Of a stretch of 5,980 nucleotides of DNA, positions 1-5,908 are shown piece by piece. The position numbers and the translations under genes are program-made. Below the pieces are notes generated by a model, which ran no database searches, was not told the origin of the DNA, and saw only the letters and a program-made list of their open reading frames with translations. Source of the DNA: an uncultured Campylobacter sp. (lineage in GTDB: Bacteria; Campylobacterota; Campylobacteria; Campylobacterales; Campylobacteraceae); contig UQBJ01000055.1 in the NCBI GenBank assembly GCA_900539255.1, forward strand, positions 1 through 5,980. Reading direction: 5' to 3'. Each line of letters begins with the position of its first letter. Within the stretch, counting starts at the first letter, position 1.

Positions 1-7
1 GCGGGGG

Positions 8-49
<42 letters not shown>

Positions 50-101
50 GCTCGCACTTTTGGCACGCCTTTGGGTTAAATTAAAGGGCTTTTTTACTCA
101 T

Positions 102-248
102 TTTGTCGTAGTTTTATTTCGTTATATTGTAGATTTTGCTTATTTTATCGCAATTTCATCTTATCTTGTCGTAAATTTTTCTTATTTCATCGCAATTTTA
201 TCTCGTCTTTTCGTAGTTGCTTTTCGTTTTATCGTCATTTTATTTTGT
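102..248. repeat. Seven tandem degenerate 21-bp repeats
   Basis: Seven gap-free 21-bp units lie at 102-122, 123-143, 144-164, 165-185, 186-206, 207-227 and 228-248. Most units carry TCGTA, TCGCA or a close variant at the same position, followed by a T-rich stretch. Units 3 and 5 resemble each other most, hinting at a 42-bp higher-order period. On the minus strand they read as a heptapeptide repeat with consensus [DN][KE]xKLRQ, for example NEIKLRQ, DKMKLR* and NKKNLRQ. Several stops arise where a CAA glutamine codon appears to have become TAA or TGA. The plus frame is open only because it is rich in hydrophobic codons. I read this as a decayed coding minisatellite or a non-coding one. Confidence 0.8.
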
Positions 249-331
249 CTTTTTGCCTACAAAAGACATTTTTTAGGACATTGTGCTTTTTTGAAATTTT
301 TAAATGCTTTGTTTTTGGGCTTTTTACGCTT

Positions 332-433
332 GTCATTGCGAGCCGTTTTTGCGAAAACGGCGTGGCAATCCATAAATTTAGCGTTATTTTGGCTTTTTGG
401 ATTGCCACGCTCGCCTTGCTCGCTCGCAATGAC
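332..433. repeat. Palindromic dispersed-type (MITE-like) repeat
   Basis: The outer arms GTCATTGCGAGC (332-343) and GCTCGCAATGAC (422-433) are perfectly complementary over 12 bp. The inner arms GCGTGGCAATCCA (360-372) and TGGATTGCCACGC (398-410) match over 13 bp around a 25-base loop. The left gap holds its own hairpin, CCGTTTT (343-349) with AAAACGG (354-360), so a transcript could fold as a branched structure. From memory, the GTCATTGCGAG and GTGGCAATCC words mark a palindromic repeat scattered between genes in many bacterial genomes and often mis-annotated as small proteins. No transposase is present, so any movement would have to be driven from elsewhere. Confidence 0.85.
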
Positions 434-540
434 GGCTCGTCTTGCCGTTTTAAGCCTTTGCAAAAGGCGACCAAGCGAGTTGTGGAGTGTGAAAAAATCC
501 ATAAAATTCAAAGTGTTTCTTAAAAAAATTATATTTTTGA

Positions 541-562
541 CTGAATTTTGGGCTAAATTCAG
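541..562 (-). terminator. Possible terminator of the HPt-like gene
   Basis: CTGAATTT (541-548) and AAATTCAG (555-562) form a perfect 8-bp stem around a 6-base loop, 37 bases past the stop codon of the leftward gene. On the minus strand an AT-rich stretch follows, with a run of seven T about 16 bases further on instead of directly after the stem. The stem is AT-rich and therefore weak, so this is only a candidate. Confidence 0.35.
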
Positions 563-599
563 GCAAATCGCGTGATATTATCAGCACAAGAGTTAAGGC

Positions 600-1010
600 T
601 TACTTTGACAAAATGCTTGGGATTAGGGCTAAATTTGGGTTAAAAAAGGTAAGTGAGAGTTCGTCTTTTTCGTAGTTTTGACAATACCTTTCAAATTGCT
701 CGCTCAGCAAAAGCAGCCACTCAACAAATTCATCGCTCGCAGGTCCTTCAAATTTGCCAGCTTGGGCAAGTAAGTCCTCGCAAAAAGTGCAAAAATCCAC
801 TATTTGAGTGAGTTCAAGTCGATTTGCCGCCCATTGTAAGTTGTGTGAAAGCGTGTCAAGCTCACGCAAACCCTCTTTGTATAGCTCTTTGCTCTTGCTG
901 ATTTTGATGATTGCTGGTTCAAAATTGTCGCACAAAACCCTGAAAAAGTGCAAAAACTGCTCCACTTCTTCATCGCGAAAATTCTGCTCTAAATTCGTCA
1001 AAATGCCCAT
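600..1010 (-). CDS. Small HPt-like protein (136 aa)
   Basis: The predicted product is a soluble, acidic, mostly helical protein of 136 residues without a signal peptide or membrane segment. Residues 56-84 (HNLQWAANRLEL at 56-67, then a helix with CEDLLAQA at 77-84) align without gaps to the histidine-phosphotransfer (HPt) box of the CheA P1 domain as I remember it. The candidate phospho-accepting histidine is H56, and the downstream E-x-LL-x-x-A spacing is preserved. The usual Lys-Gly after His-x-Leu is Gln59-Trp60, which is unusual and could mean an altered or lost phosphotransfer function. The ATG at 1010 is preceded by GGAG ten bases upstream. The gene is divergent from ruvB. Family membership is inference; that this is a real gene is well supported by the ribosome binding site and composition. 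Confidence 0.8.
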   Translation of the reverse strand: MGILTNLEQNFRDEEVEQFLHFFRVLCDNFEPAIIKISKSKELYKEGLRELDTLSHNLQWAANRLELTQIVDFCTFCEDLLAQAGKFEGPASDEFVEWLLLLSEQFERYCQNYEKDELSLTFFNPNLALIPSILSK

Positions 1011-1086
1011 TTAACGCTTTCTCCACATTGATGATGAGCGCCTTTAAACTCATCAAATTTAAGTCATTTTTTAAAATTGTAAGCAA

Positions 1087-1095
1087 ATTCTAGCA
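1087..1095 (-). promoter_or_regulatory. Candidate extended -10 promoter of the HPt-like gene
   Basis: On the minus strand the sequence reads TGCTAGAAT, a TGn extended -10 with one mismatch to TATAAT. It would give a leader of about 70 bases ahead of the ATG at 1010. No good -35 is seen, which fits the poorly conserved -35 of Campylobacter housekeeping promoters. TACAAT at 1081-1076 is an alternative. Confidence 0.45.
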
Positions 1096-1104
1096 AAATT
1101 TGGC

Positions 1105-1110
1105 TAAAAT
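1105..1110 (+). promoter_or_regulatory. Candidate -10 box for ruvB
   Basis: TAAAAT lies 35 bases ahead of the chosen ruvB ATG in the AT-rich divergent spacer (1011-1145). There is no convincing -35. If it is used, transcription would begin around 1117, downstream of the TTG codon at 1110, which argues against the longer reading of RuvB. Confidence 0.4.
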
Positions 1111-1132
1111 TGCGTTTGAAATTTGAAAATTT

Positions 1133-1136
1133 AGGG
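1133..1136 (+). promoter_or_regulatory. Ribosome binding site that fixes the ruvB start
   Basis: AGGG sits nine bases ahead of the ATG at 1146. The in-frame TTG at 1110 has no such site and would add twelve residues that I do not recall in other RuvB proteins. Confidence 0.65.
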
Positions 1137-1145
1137 CAAATTTAT

Positions 1146-2150
1146 ATGGATAGGATTGTAGAGATAGAAAAATTCACCCCCGATGAAAACTACGAAAACT
1201 CGTTGCGCCCGTCAAATTTTGATGATTATATCGGGCAGGAGAGCATTAAGAAAAATTTAAGCATTTTCATCAAGGCTGCTAAAAAGCGCGCTGAGTGCCT
1301 AGACCACATACTTTTTAGCGGACCTGCGGGGCTTGGAAAGACTACGCTTGCGAACATTATCGCTTATGAAATGGGCGCAAATATCAAAACCACAGCCGCT
1401 CCGATGATAGAAAAAAGCGGCGATTTAGCGGCGATTCTCACAAATTTGCAAGATGGCGATGTGCTGTTTATTGACGAAATTCACAGGCTTTCAAGTGCGA
1501 TTGAGGAGGTGCTGTATCCAGCTATGGAGGACTTTCGCCTTGATATAATCATCGGTAGCGGACCTGCGGCGCAAACTATAAAGATAGATTTGCCTAAATT
1601 CACGCTCATCGGTGCGACTACAAGGGCTGGAATGCTGAGTAATCCTTTGCGTGATAGGTTTGGTATGCAGTTTCGCCTTGAATTTTACAGCGATAGCGAG
1701 CTTTCTACCATCGTCAAAAAGGCGGCTGTCAAGCTTGGCAAGCAGTGCGACAAAGATGCCGCCCTTGAAATAGCAAGGCGTAGCCGCTCCACGCCACGCA
1801 TAGCCCTACGACTTTTAAAGCGTATAAGGGACTTTGCTGAGGTAAAGGACGAGCAAAGCATTAGTTTAGAGCGGGCGAATGAGGCTTTAAACTCGCTAGG
1901 TGTCAATGAGCTGGGCTTTGACTCTATGGACTTGCGCTATTTAGAGCTTTTAACAGCGGCAAAAAGGCGTCCTGTGGGGCTTTCTAGCATAGCGGCGGCT
2001 TTGAGTGAGGATGAAAACACCATAGAAGATGTCATCGAGCCTTATTTGCTCGCAAATGGCTACATAGAGCGCACCGCAAAGGGACGAGTGGCGAGCTTTA
2101 AGAGCTTTGAGGTGCTGAAAATTCCCTTTGAAAAGAATTTGTTTGATTAG
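1146..2150 (+). CDS. ruvB: Holliday junction branch migration ATPase RuvB
   Basis: RuvB is the hexameric AAA+ motor that, with RuvA, drives branch migration of Holliday junctions during recombinational repair; RuvC then cuts the junction. The 334-residue product has the full family layout: Walker A GPAGLGKT (59-66), Walker B LFIDEIHR (107-114, with D110 and E111), the RuvA-contacting hairpin region around 130-147, sensor 1 GATTRAG (156-162), the arginine finger in LRDRFG (R169), sensor 2 in RSRSTPRIA (R218), and a C-terminal winged helix with DVIEPYLLANGYIERTAKGR. The length matches the family. The ATG at 1146 is chosen because AGGG lies nine bases upstream and MDRIVEIEKF is the N-terminus I recall for Campylobacter RuvB. 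ruvA and ruvC are not adjacent, which is common in this phylum. No disabling change is seen. Confidence 0.97.
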   Translation: MDRIVEIEKFTPDENYENSLRPSNFDDYIGQESIKKNLSIFIKAAKKRAECLDHILFSGPAGLGKTTLANIIAYEMGANIKTTAAPMIEKSGDLAAILTNLQDGDVLFIDEIHRLSSAIEEVLYPAMEDFRLDIIIGSGPAAQTIKIDLPKFTLIGATTRAGMLSNPLRDRFGMQFRLEFYSDSELSTIVKKAAVKLGKQCDKDAALEIARRSRSTPRIALRLLKRIRDFAEVKDEQSISLERANEALNSLGVNELGFDSMDLRYLELLTAAKRRPVGLSSIAAALSEDENTIEDVIEPYLLANGYIERTAKGRVASFKSFEVLKIPFEKNLFD

Positions 2151-2153
2151 CGG

Positions 2154-2162
2154 TGTTATAAT
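2154..2162 (+). promoter_or_regulatory. Extended -10 promoter of the DUF411 gene
   Basis: TGTTATAAT is a perfect TGn-TATAAT extended -10, starting four bases after the ruvB stop codon. Transcription would start near 2169, giving a leader of about 20 bases. TTGAAA at 2128-2133 is 23 bases away, too far to act as a normal -35. The DUF411 gene can therefore be expressed independently of ruvB, although read-through is possible. Confidence 0.7.
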
Positions 2163-2190
2163 TTACGAAATTTAAACGAAAGGACAAAAG

Positions 2191-2649
2191 ATGAGAAAAA
2201 ATCTTTTTCTTGCGCTAATGCTTGTGGGCTTTGCTTTTGCTGAGAGCAAGCCAAAAATTGAGCTGCACCAAAGCCCTTATTGTGGGTGCTGCGGAATGTG
2301 GGTGAAATATATGCAAAACAAGGGCTACACGCTTGAAGTGCGCAAATATAGCGATTTTTACAAGCTCAAAGACGAACTTGGCATAAAAAACGAGTTTCAA
2401 AGCTGCCACACAGGGCTTGTGGAGGGCTATGCTGTCGAAGGACATGTGCCTGCTGATGCGGTAGAATGGCTACTGAGCGAAAAGCCAAAGGGTGTCATCG
2501 GCATAGCGGTGCCGGGTATGCCGATGGGGAGTCCGGGTATGGAGCAAGGCGGCGAGGACGAGGAATACCCCGTGGTGATAATGTTTAAGGACGGCTCGCA
2601 TAAGATTTATGGCACTTACAAGGGGCATAAACTCATCAAAAAGGGCTAA
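2191..2649 (+). CDS. Periplasmic DUF411/CopG-like copper-binding protein
   Basis: The 152-residue product has a signal peptide (MRKNLFLALMLVGFAFA, probable cleavage after A17) followed by one DUF411 domain. Hallmarks are the CxCC motif CGCC (C31, C33, C34), SCHT (C72, H73), the EGHVPA segment (83-88), and a methionine-rich PGMPMGSPGME (108-118). In the family, Pseudomonas aeruginosa CopG has a thioredoxin-like fold with a cluster of four copper ions next to the CxCC motif and is tied to copper resistance. All four cysteines that could form such a site are present, so periplasmic copper handling is the likely role. AAGGA lies six bases ahead of the ATG. No other copper gene is in the window. 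The gene ends head-to-head with selD, six bases from its stop codon. Confidence 0.9.
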   Translation: MRKNLFLALMLVGFAFAESKPKIELHQSPYCGCCGMWVKYMQNKGYTLEVRKYSDFYKLKDELGIKNEFQSCHTGLVEGYAVEGHVPADAVEWLLSEKPKGVIGIAVPGMPMGSPGMEQGGEDEEYPVVIMFKDGSHKIYGTYKGHKLIKKG

Positions 2650-2652
2650 ATT

Positions 2653-2678
2653 TAGCTAAAATTCACAACTTTTAGCTA
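2653..2678. terminator. Possible shared stem-loop between convergent genes
   Basis: TAGCTAAAA (2653-2661) pairs perfectly with TTTTAGCTA (2670-2678) around an 8-base loop, just past the DUF411 stop and across the selD stop codon. The overlapping word GCTAAATTTAGC (2645-2656) is itself a perfect palindrome. No strong T-run follows on either strand, so a two-way terminator is only a possibility. Confidence 0.35.
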
Positions 2679-3861
2679 GCCTTATGAAAGGTTTTTCGTC
2701 TTTTAAAAGCTGCCTTACTTTGCCGATGATATGGGCGTTAATGCCTGCTTTTTGCAAGGCGTCAAGGGCGAATTCAGCTTTTTGGGGCGGCAAGGCGCAC
2801 AAAAGCCCGCCAGAAGTTTGCGGGTCGAAAAAGGCTATGTTGTCTATGCTTTGTGGCTTTGCGTTTTGGGTGCTTGTAGGCGAATTTTGGCTTGAATTTT
2901 TGGGTAAATTAGCGTTTTGGTTTGAATTTGTGGAATTTTTGCCTGAATTTTGCGTGGCGTTTTGATTTAAATTTGCGGGCGAGTTTTCGTCAAATTTGGC
3001 TGAATTCTCATCAAATTTGACAAATTCTTGCACGGCTTTTTGGTTGTTGTAAGCCCCGCCCGGGACAAGTCCAAGAGCGAGTTTTTCTCTCACACCGCTG
3101 TAAAATGGCACTTTGTCCTTGTAAATTTCTATACAAATGCTTTCATTTAGCATTTCTTTTGCGTGTCCTAAAAGCCCAAAGCCCGTTATATCCGTCATCG
3201 CAGTAGGCGCAAACTCGCACAAAATCCTACTCGCAGGCAAATTTAAACTCATCATACCAGACAAAAGCTCGTCCAAAAGCGCATTTTCAAGCTCATTAGC
3301 CTTTAAAGCCGTGCTTAAAATGCCCGTGCCTAGCGGTTTGGTAAGCACCAAAATGTCCCCAGCCCTTGCGGTGTTGTTGGCGACAAAGTTTCGCGGATGC
3401 ACGCTGCCCGTTACGCTCAGCCCGAAAAACATTTCCGAGCTTGTTATCGTGTGCCCGCCCACCAGCACGGCGCCCGCTTCATCGCATTTGTCCTTTGCGC
3501 CCTGCAAAAGCTCGATAAGCACGCTTTCATCGAAATTCAATCTGTCAAAACCCACGATATTTAGGGCATTCATCGCCACGCCACCCATCGCAAATATATC
3601 GCTCAAAGAGTTCGCAGCAGCAATAGCTCCAAAATGATACGCGCTATCGACTATCGGCGTGATGAAATCAAGGCTTTGTGCGAGTGCTAACTCGTCATTG
3701 ATGCGATAAATGCTCGCATCTTCGTTTGTGTTTATGCCTGAAAGCACTGCCTTGTCGGGTTTTAACAAGCCCGTTATCTTGTGAAGACTCGCCGAGTCTA
3801 GTTTGGCAGCACAACCAGCGCACTTGACAAACTGCGTCAAACGCTGATTTTTGTATATCAT
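2656..3861 (-). CDS. selD: Selenophosphate synthase SelD with an Asn-rich insertion
   Basis: SelD converts selenide and ATP to selenophosphate, the selenium donor for selenocysteine and selenouridine in tRNA. The catalytic loop KCAGCAAK has C17 and K20 in register with E. coli C17 and K20. The codon for C17 is TGT, so this SelD is not itself a selenoprotein here. Further family landmarks are NEDAS (D48), SLDFITPIVD (63-72), NSLSDIFAMGG (84-94), GGHTI (135-139), MTDITGFGLLGH (222-233, D224), VPGG (266-269) and DPQTSGGLL (346-354). At 401 residues it is about 50 longer than the usual 340-350; the excess lies between VPGG and DPQTSGG. The ATG overlaps the yedF stop in ATGA, so the two are probably translationally coupled. 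Confidence 0.96.
   Translation of the reverse strand: MIYKNQRLTQFVKCAGCAAKLDSASLHKITGLLKPDKAVLSGINTNEDASIYRINDELALAQSLDFITPIVDSAYHFGAIAAANSLSDIFAMGGVAMNALNIVGFDRLNFDESVLIELLQGAKDKCDEAGAVLVGGHTITSSEMFFGLSVTGSVHPRNFVANNTARAGDILVLTKPLGTGILSTALKANELENALLDELLSGMMSLNLPASRILCEFAPTAMTDITGFGLLGHAKEMLNESICIEIYKDKVPFYSGVREKLALGLVPGGAYNNQKAVQEFVKFDENSAKFDENSPANLNQNATQNSGKNSTNSNQNANLPKNSSQNSPTSTQNAKPQSIDNIAFFDPQTSGGLLCALPPQKAEFALDALQKAGINAHIIGKVRQLLKDEKPFIRLAKSCEF
2848..3015 (-). repeat. Low-complexity Asn/Ser/Gln insertion inside selD
   Basis: SelD residues about 283-338 are almost entirely Asn, Ser, Gln, Lys, Thr, Ala and Pro. Two 21-bp units (3018-2998 and 2997-2977) encode KFDENSA and KFDENSP. They are identical at 16 of 21 bases, and four of the five differences are at silent third positions. 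Further on, QNA recurs with its GCGTTTTG plus-strand word at 2861, 2912 and 2957, spaced 51 and 45 bases, both multiples of three. The insertion therefore looks like an expanded, frame-preserving repeat that is translated. By comparison with E. coli SelD from memory, about 52 residues are extra. Confidence 0.85.
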
Positions 3862-4481
3862 AAACTCACCACTTTGTCCTTGTCAAAGAGTAGATTAAGG
3901 ATTTCCAGCGCGTTGCCTATGCGCCCTGTCTTTAAATCCTTGATTTTACCATAAAATTCAAGGCAAGAACCGCAATTGATGATTTCTATGCCTTTGTTTG
4001 CTAGCTCTTTCATCGCTTGGTGTGCGAAATGCTCGCTATCGGTGTTAATTAAAACCGCTTCATTTACGCACACGATGATACTTGGAGCGTTGTCAGCCTT
4101 TTTTAAAGTGTCTAAAAAGCCCATTAAGAGCTTTTTGCCAAGCTCTCCATCGCCTACGCTAGCACTTTTTAAGAAAAGGATTTTTTTGCCACTTGCCTTT
4201 TTGCCACTTTCACAGCGGTAAATTTCGCTTTCATCGTTTGAATTTAGGGCATTTGCTAGCTCTTTGTCCTTTACAACGATGATTTCAAATTCATCATCGC
4301 CCTTTTCTTTTAAAGCTGGCTCAAAGCCCTGTGAGCGCAAGAAACGGGCGACATTTTCTTTGGACGCGAGCGAATTCAGCTTTATGCTTAAATTTTCGCC
4401 GATTTGTAAGTCTTGCAAGGCTTTTTTGCTTTTTAGCACAGGCTCGGGGCAGGCTAAATTCCTACAATCAAGCTCTTTCAT
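3858..4481 (-). CDS. yedF: Selenium metabolism protein YedF
   Basis: The 207-residue product joins two domains. Residues 1-70 are a TusA/SirA-like domain with the signature CPEPV (11-15, C11 being the sulfur/selenium-relay cysteine position). Residues about 98-205 are a DsrE-like domain ending in NCGSCLEFYG (C170 and C173), a cysteine pair typical of YedF. No signal peptide is seen, so it is cytoplasmic. YedF genes typically neighbour selD, and a role in selenium delivery to SelD is suspected but not proven to my knowledge. The start is backed by AGGAAAGG just upstream of the ATG. The stop overlaps the selD start by four bases, so the two form an operon. What else lies in the selenium pathway (selA, selB) is outside the window. 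Confidence 0.93.
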   Translation of the reverse strand: MKELDCRNLACPEPVLKSKKALQDLQIGENLSIKLNSLASKENVARFLRSQGFEPALKEKGDDEFEIIVVKDKELANALNSNDESEIYRCESGKKASGKKILFLKSASVGDGELGKKLLMGFLDTLKKADNAPSIIVCVNEAVLINTDSEHFAHQAMKELANKGIEIINCGSCLEFYGKIKDLKTGRIGNALEILNLLFDKDKVVSL

Positions 4482-4509
4482 TGCCTTTCCTTTTTATAAA
4501 TTTAGCGGC

Positions 4510-4518
4510 ATTATAGCA
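4510..4518 (-). promoter_or_regulatory. Extended -10 promoter of yedF-selD
   Basis: The minus strand reads TGCTATAAT, a perfect extended -10, in the 39-base gap between the permease stop and the yedF ATG. The leader would be about 22 bases. No -35 at normal spacing is seen. This would let yedF-selD be transcribed apart from the upstream permease gene, though co-transcription is also possible since no terminator is visible in the gap. Confidence 0.7.
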
Positions 4519-4520
4519 CA

Positions 4521-5612
4521 TTAAAGCAAATTTTTCTCTTTCAAAATCACATACATTTTGAGCGTGGAGATGAAAAAGGTAAGTATGGCTGGTCCTAAGA
4601 TGATGCCCCAAAAGCCAAAGGTTGAAATGCCCGCAAGCATAGCCAAGAAGATGAGCAGTTCGTTGATATTTGTGGGCGTTTTGACAAGCCTTTCGTTTAT
4701 CCACTTGATGATGAGCGGCTTGATGAAAGTGTCCGCGACAAGCGAGATGACGATGATGGAGTAGCCCAAAATCCAAAGGGCTGAGTAAAGCCCTGACGAA
4801 GCAAATTCATAAAGGCTGAGCGGTGCATACACCAAAAGCCCACCCACAGCGGGTATGAGCGAGCTAAACGCAAACAAAATGCCCCAAAACACGCCGTTGT
4901 AGCCAAAGATACTCACGATAATGGCGAACAAAACGCCCTCAATCACAGCCATACACACCATAGAATAAAGCACGACAGCCATTACATTGCTCACTTCGCG
5001 CAGGATTTCGTCAAGCTCGTTTTTTTGTATAGGCACGATGGATTTAAGATAGATGATAAGCTCCGTGCCATAGAGATTTGCAAAGAAATAAAACACGCAA
5101 ATCAGCACTATGTCGATGACAATCTTTGCGCCTGACTTGGTGAAGTTGCCCATATAGCCGAGTGCTTGCTTGATAAGAGCGTTAAAATCAATGCTCGCAG
5201 CGGTGTTTGTGCCATTAAGCGTGGCGTTTAAATCCACACTGTTGAGCGTTTCGATGATTTTAGGCTTTAAAAACGCCAAAGATTCTGGCAAGAAGTCGAA
5301 TTGATAATTTTTTATCGCGGCGAAAGTGTCGATGATAAGGGCTTTGTCAAAGTGTTTTATCGCCACAGCAAGCTCCGTAACGGCGTAGGCACAAGGCGCG
5401 ATGAGAAACAAAATCAGCAAGATAGTCGAGCAAAGGGCGGCTAGAACCTTTTGCCCCTTGAAAAGGTGCAAGAATTTAGCATTGACATTTGAAGTAGCCA
5501 CAGCAAGCAGCGAGCCTATGATGATGACGAGCAAAAAGCCCTTGAAAAGGTAAAGCACAAGGCACAGCACCACAAGGATAAAGGCGATGATGAAAAGGCG
5601 TCCTTTTTGCAC
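4521..5612 (-). CDS. amaA: AI-2E family transporter (AmaA-like permease)
   Basis: The 363-residue product is a polytopic inner-membrane protein of the AI-2E transporter family (PF01594). Hydrophobic segments lie roughly at residues 5-22, 25-40, 57-79, 161-180, 211-236, 240-268, 274-296 and 315-355 (probably two). A polar loop, likely outside the membrane, spans 80-160. The C-terminal half carries the family landmarks SLIPAVGGLL (251-260), DTFIKPLI (294-301) and GFWGIILGPAIL (333-344). C. jejuni has a homologue called AmaA next to ruvB, as I recall; the substrate is unknown, and proteins of this family export varied compounds or ions. The start is a GTG with AAGGA seven bases upstream; no better ATG is near. 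The length is normal, and no damage is seen. Confidence 0.9.
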   Translation of the reverse strand: MQKGRLFIIAFILVVLCLVLYLFKGFLLVIIIGSLLAVATSNVNAKFLHLFKGQKVLAALCSTILLILFLIAPCAYAVTELAVAIKHFDKALIIDTFAAIKNYQFDFLPESLAFLKPKIIETLNSVDLNATLNGTNTAASIDFNALIKQALGYMGNFTKSGAKIVIDIVLICVFYFFANLYGTELIIYLKSIVPIQKNELDEILREVSNVMAVVLYSMVCMAVIEGVLFAIIVSIFGYNGVFWGILFAFSSLIPAVGGLLVYAPLSLYEFASSGLYSALWILGYSIIVISLVADTFIKPLIIKWINERLVKTPTNINELLIFLAMLAGISTFGFWGIILGPAILTFFISTLKMYVILKEKNLL

Positions 5613-5619
5613 GGATTTG

Positions 5620-5624
5620 TCCTT
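5620..5624 (-). promoter_or_regulatory. Ribosome binding site supporting the GTG start of amaA
   Basis: The minus strand reads AAGGA seven bases ahead of the GTG at 5612-5610. It decides for GTG, since no in-frame ATG with a comparable site is close. Confidence 0.65.
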
Positions 5625-5641
5625 TGTTGTAAAATTTGCAA

Positions 5642-5647
5642 ATTTTA
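5642..5647 (-). promoter_or_regulatory. Weak candidate -10 for amaA
   Basis: The minus strand reads TAAAAT 30 bases upstream of the GTG. There is no TGn extension or clear -35, so this is a guess from position and composition. Confidence 0.3.
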
Positions 5648-5679
5648 GTGCATTTTTTTAAATGTATCCTTGCTAAGAT

Positions 5680-5850
5680 GAAAATTAGCGTGAATTTTTT
5701 GAATTTAACACGCTGATTTTTGAAAATTTAAGGCGGATTTTGAATTTAATGCTTTTTTGGGTTTTGTGAAAATTTTAGGGCGGATTTCTTAAATTTAAAT
5801 GCTTTTAGATTTTGAAAATTTGGTGTGGATTTTGCATTTACAGCATACAA
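5680..5850. repeat. About four degenerate 42-46-bp tandem repeats
   Basis: Units begin with GAAAATT at 5680, 5722, 5768 and 5814, giving spacings of 42, 46 and 46 bases. The second, third and fourth share GGATTT at a fixed distance, then a TTTA-rich word and GC or GCTTTT. The second and third are the most alike (GGCGGATTT in both). The first contains the inverted pair AGCGTG (5687-5692) and CACGCT (5709-5714). No long open frame crosses them. They sit upstream of the leftward amaA and of a gene expected past the right edge, so they could hold control sites or be a plain minisatellite. Confidence 0.7.
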
Positions 5851-5908
5851 AAAACTTTTTTAAGATAAAATAAAATTTTATTAACCTTTTTGCGTTACGA
5901 TTTTGGCG

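Noticed and set aside
102..248. CRISPR array
   Set aside because: The units are contiguous with no unique spacers and are degenerate.
235..511. Overlapping minus-strand open frames, with products such as ASEQGERGNPK
   Set aside because: These are readings of the palindromic repeat, a well-known source of false small proteins.
573..583. TGATATTATCA palindrome as a Fur-like site
   Set aside because: It is short, matches no full box I know, and lies downstream of a gene instead of upstream.
1110..1145. Twelve-residue N-terminal extension of RuvB from a TTG
   Set aside because: The ATG at 1146 has a better ribosome binding site and gives the expected N-terminus.
2128..2133. TTGAAA as a -35 for the DUF411 promoter (a similar TTGAAA also precedes the yedF -10)
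   Set aside because: Both lie 23 bases from the -10, well outside the usual 16-18, so the repetition is probably chance.
3137..3637. 166-codon plus-strand open frame opposite selD
   Set aside because: It is antisense to a strongly conserved SelD region and has no conserved domain or start signals.
3811..3813. Possible selenocysteine at the SelD active site
   Set aside because: The codon is TGT on the coding strand, so the residue is cysteine.
5869..5882. AATAAAATTTTATT palindrome as an operator
   Set aside because: It is made only of A and T in very AT-rich DNA, where such palindromes are common by chance.
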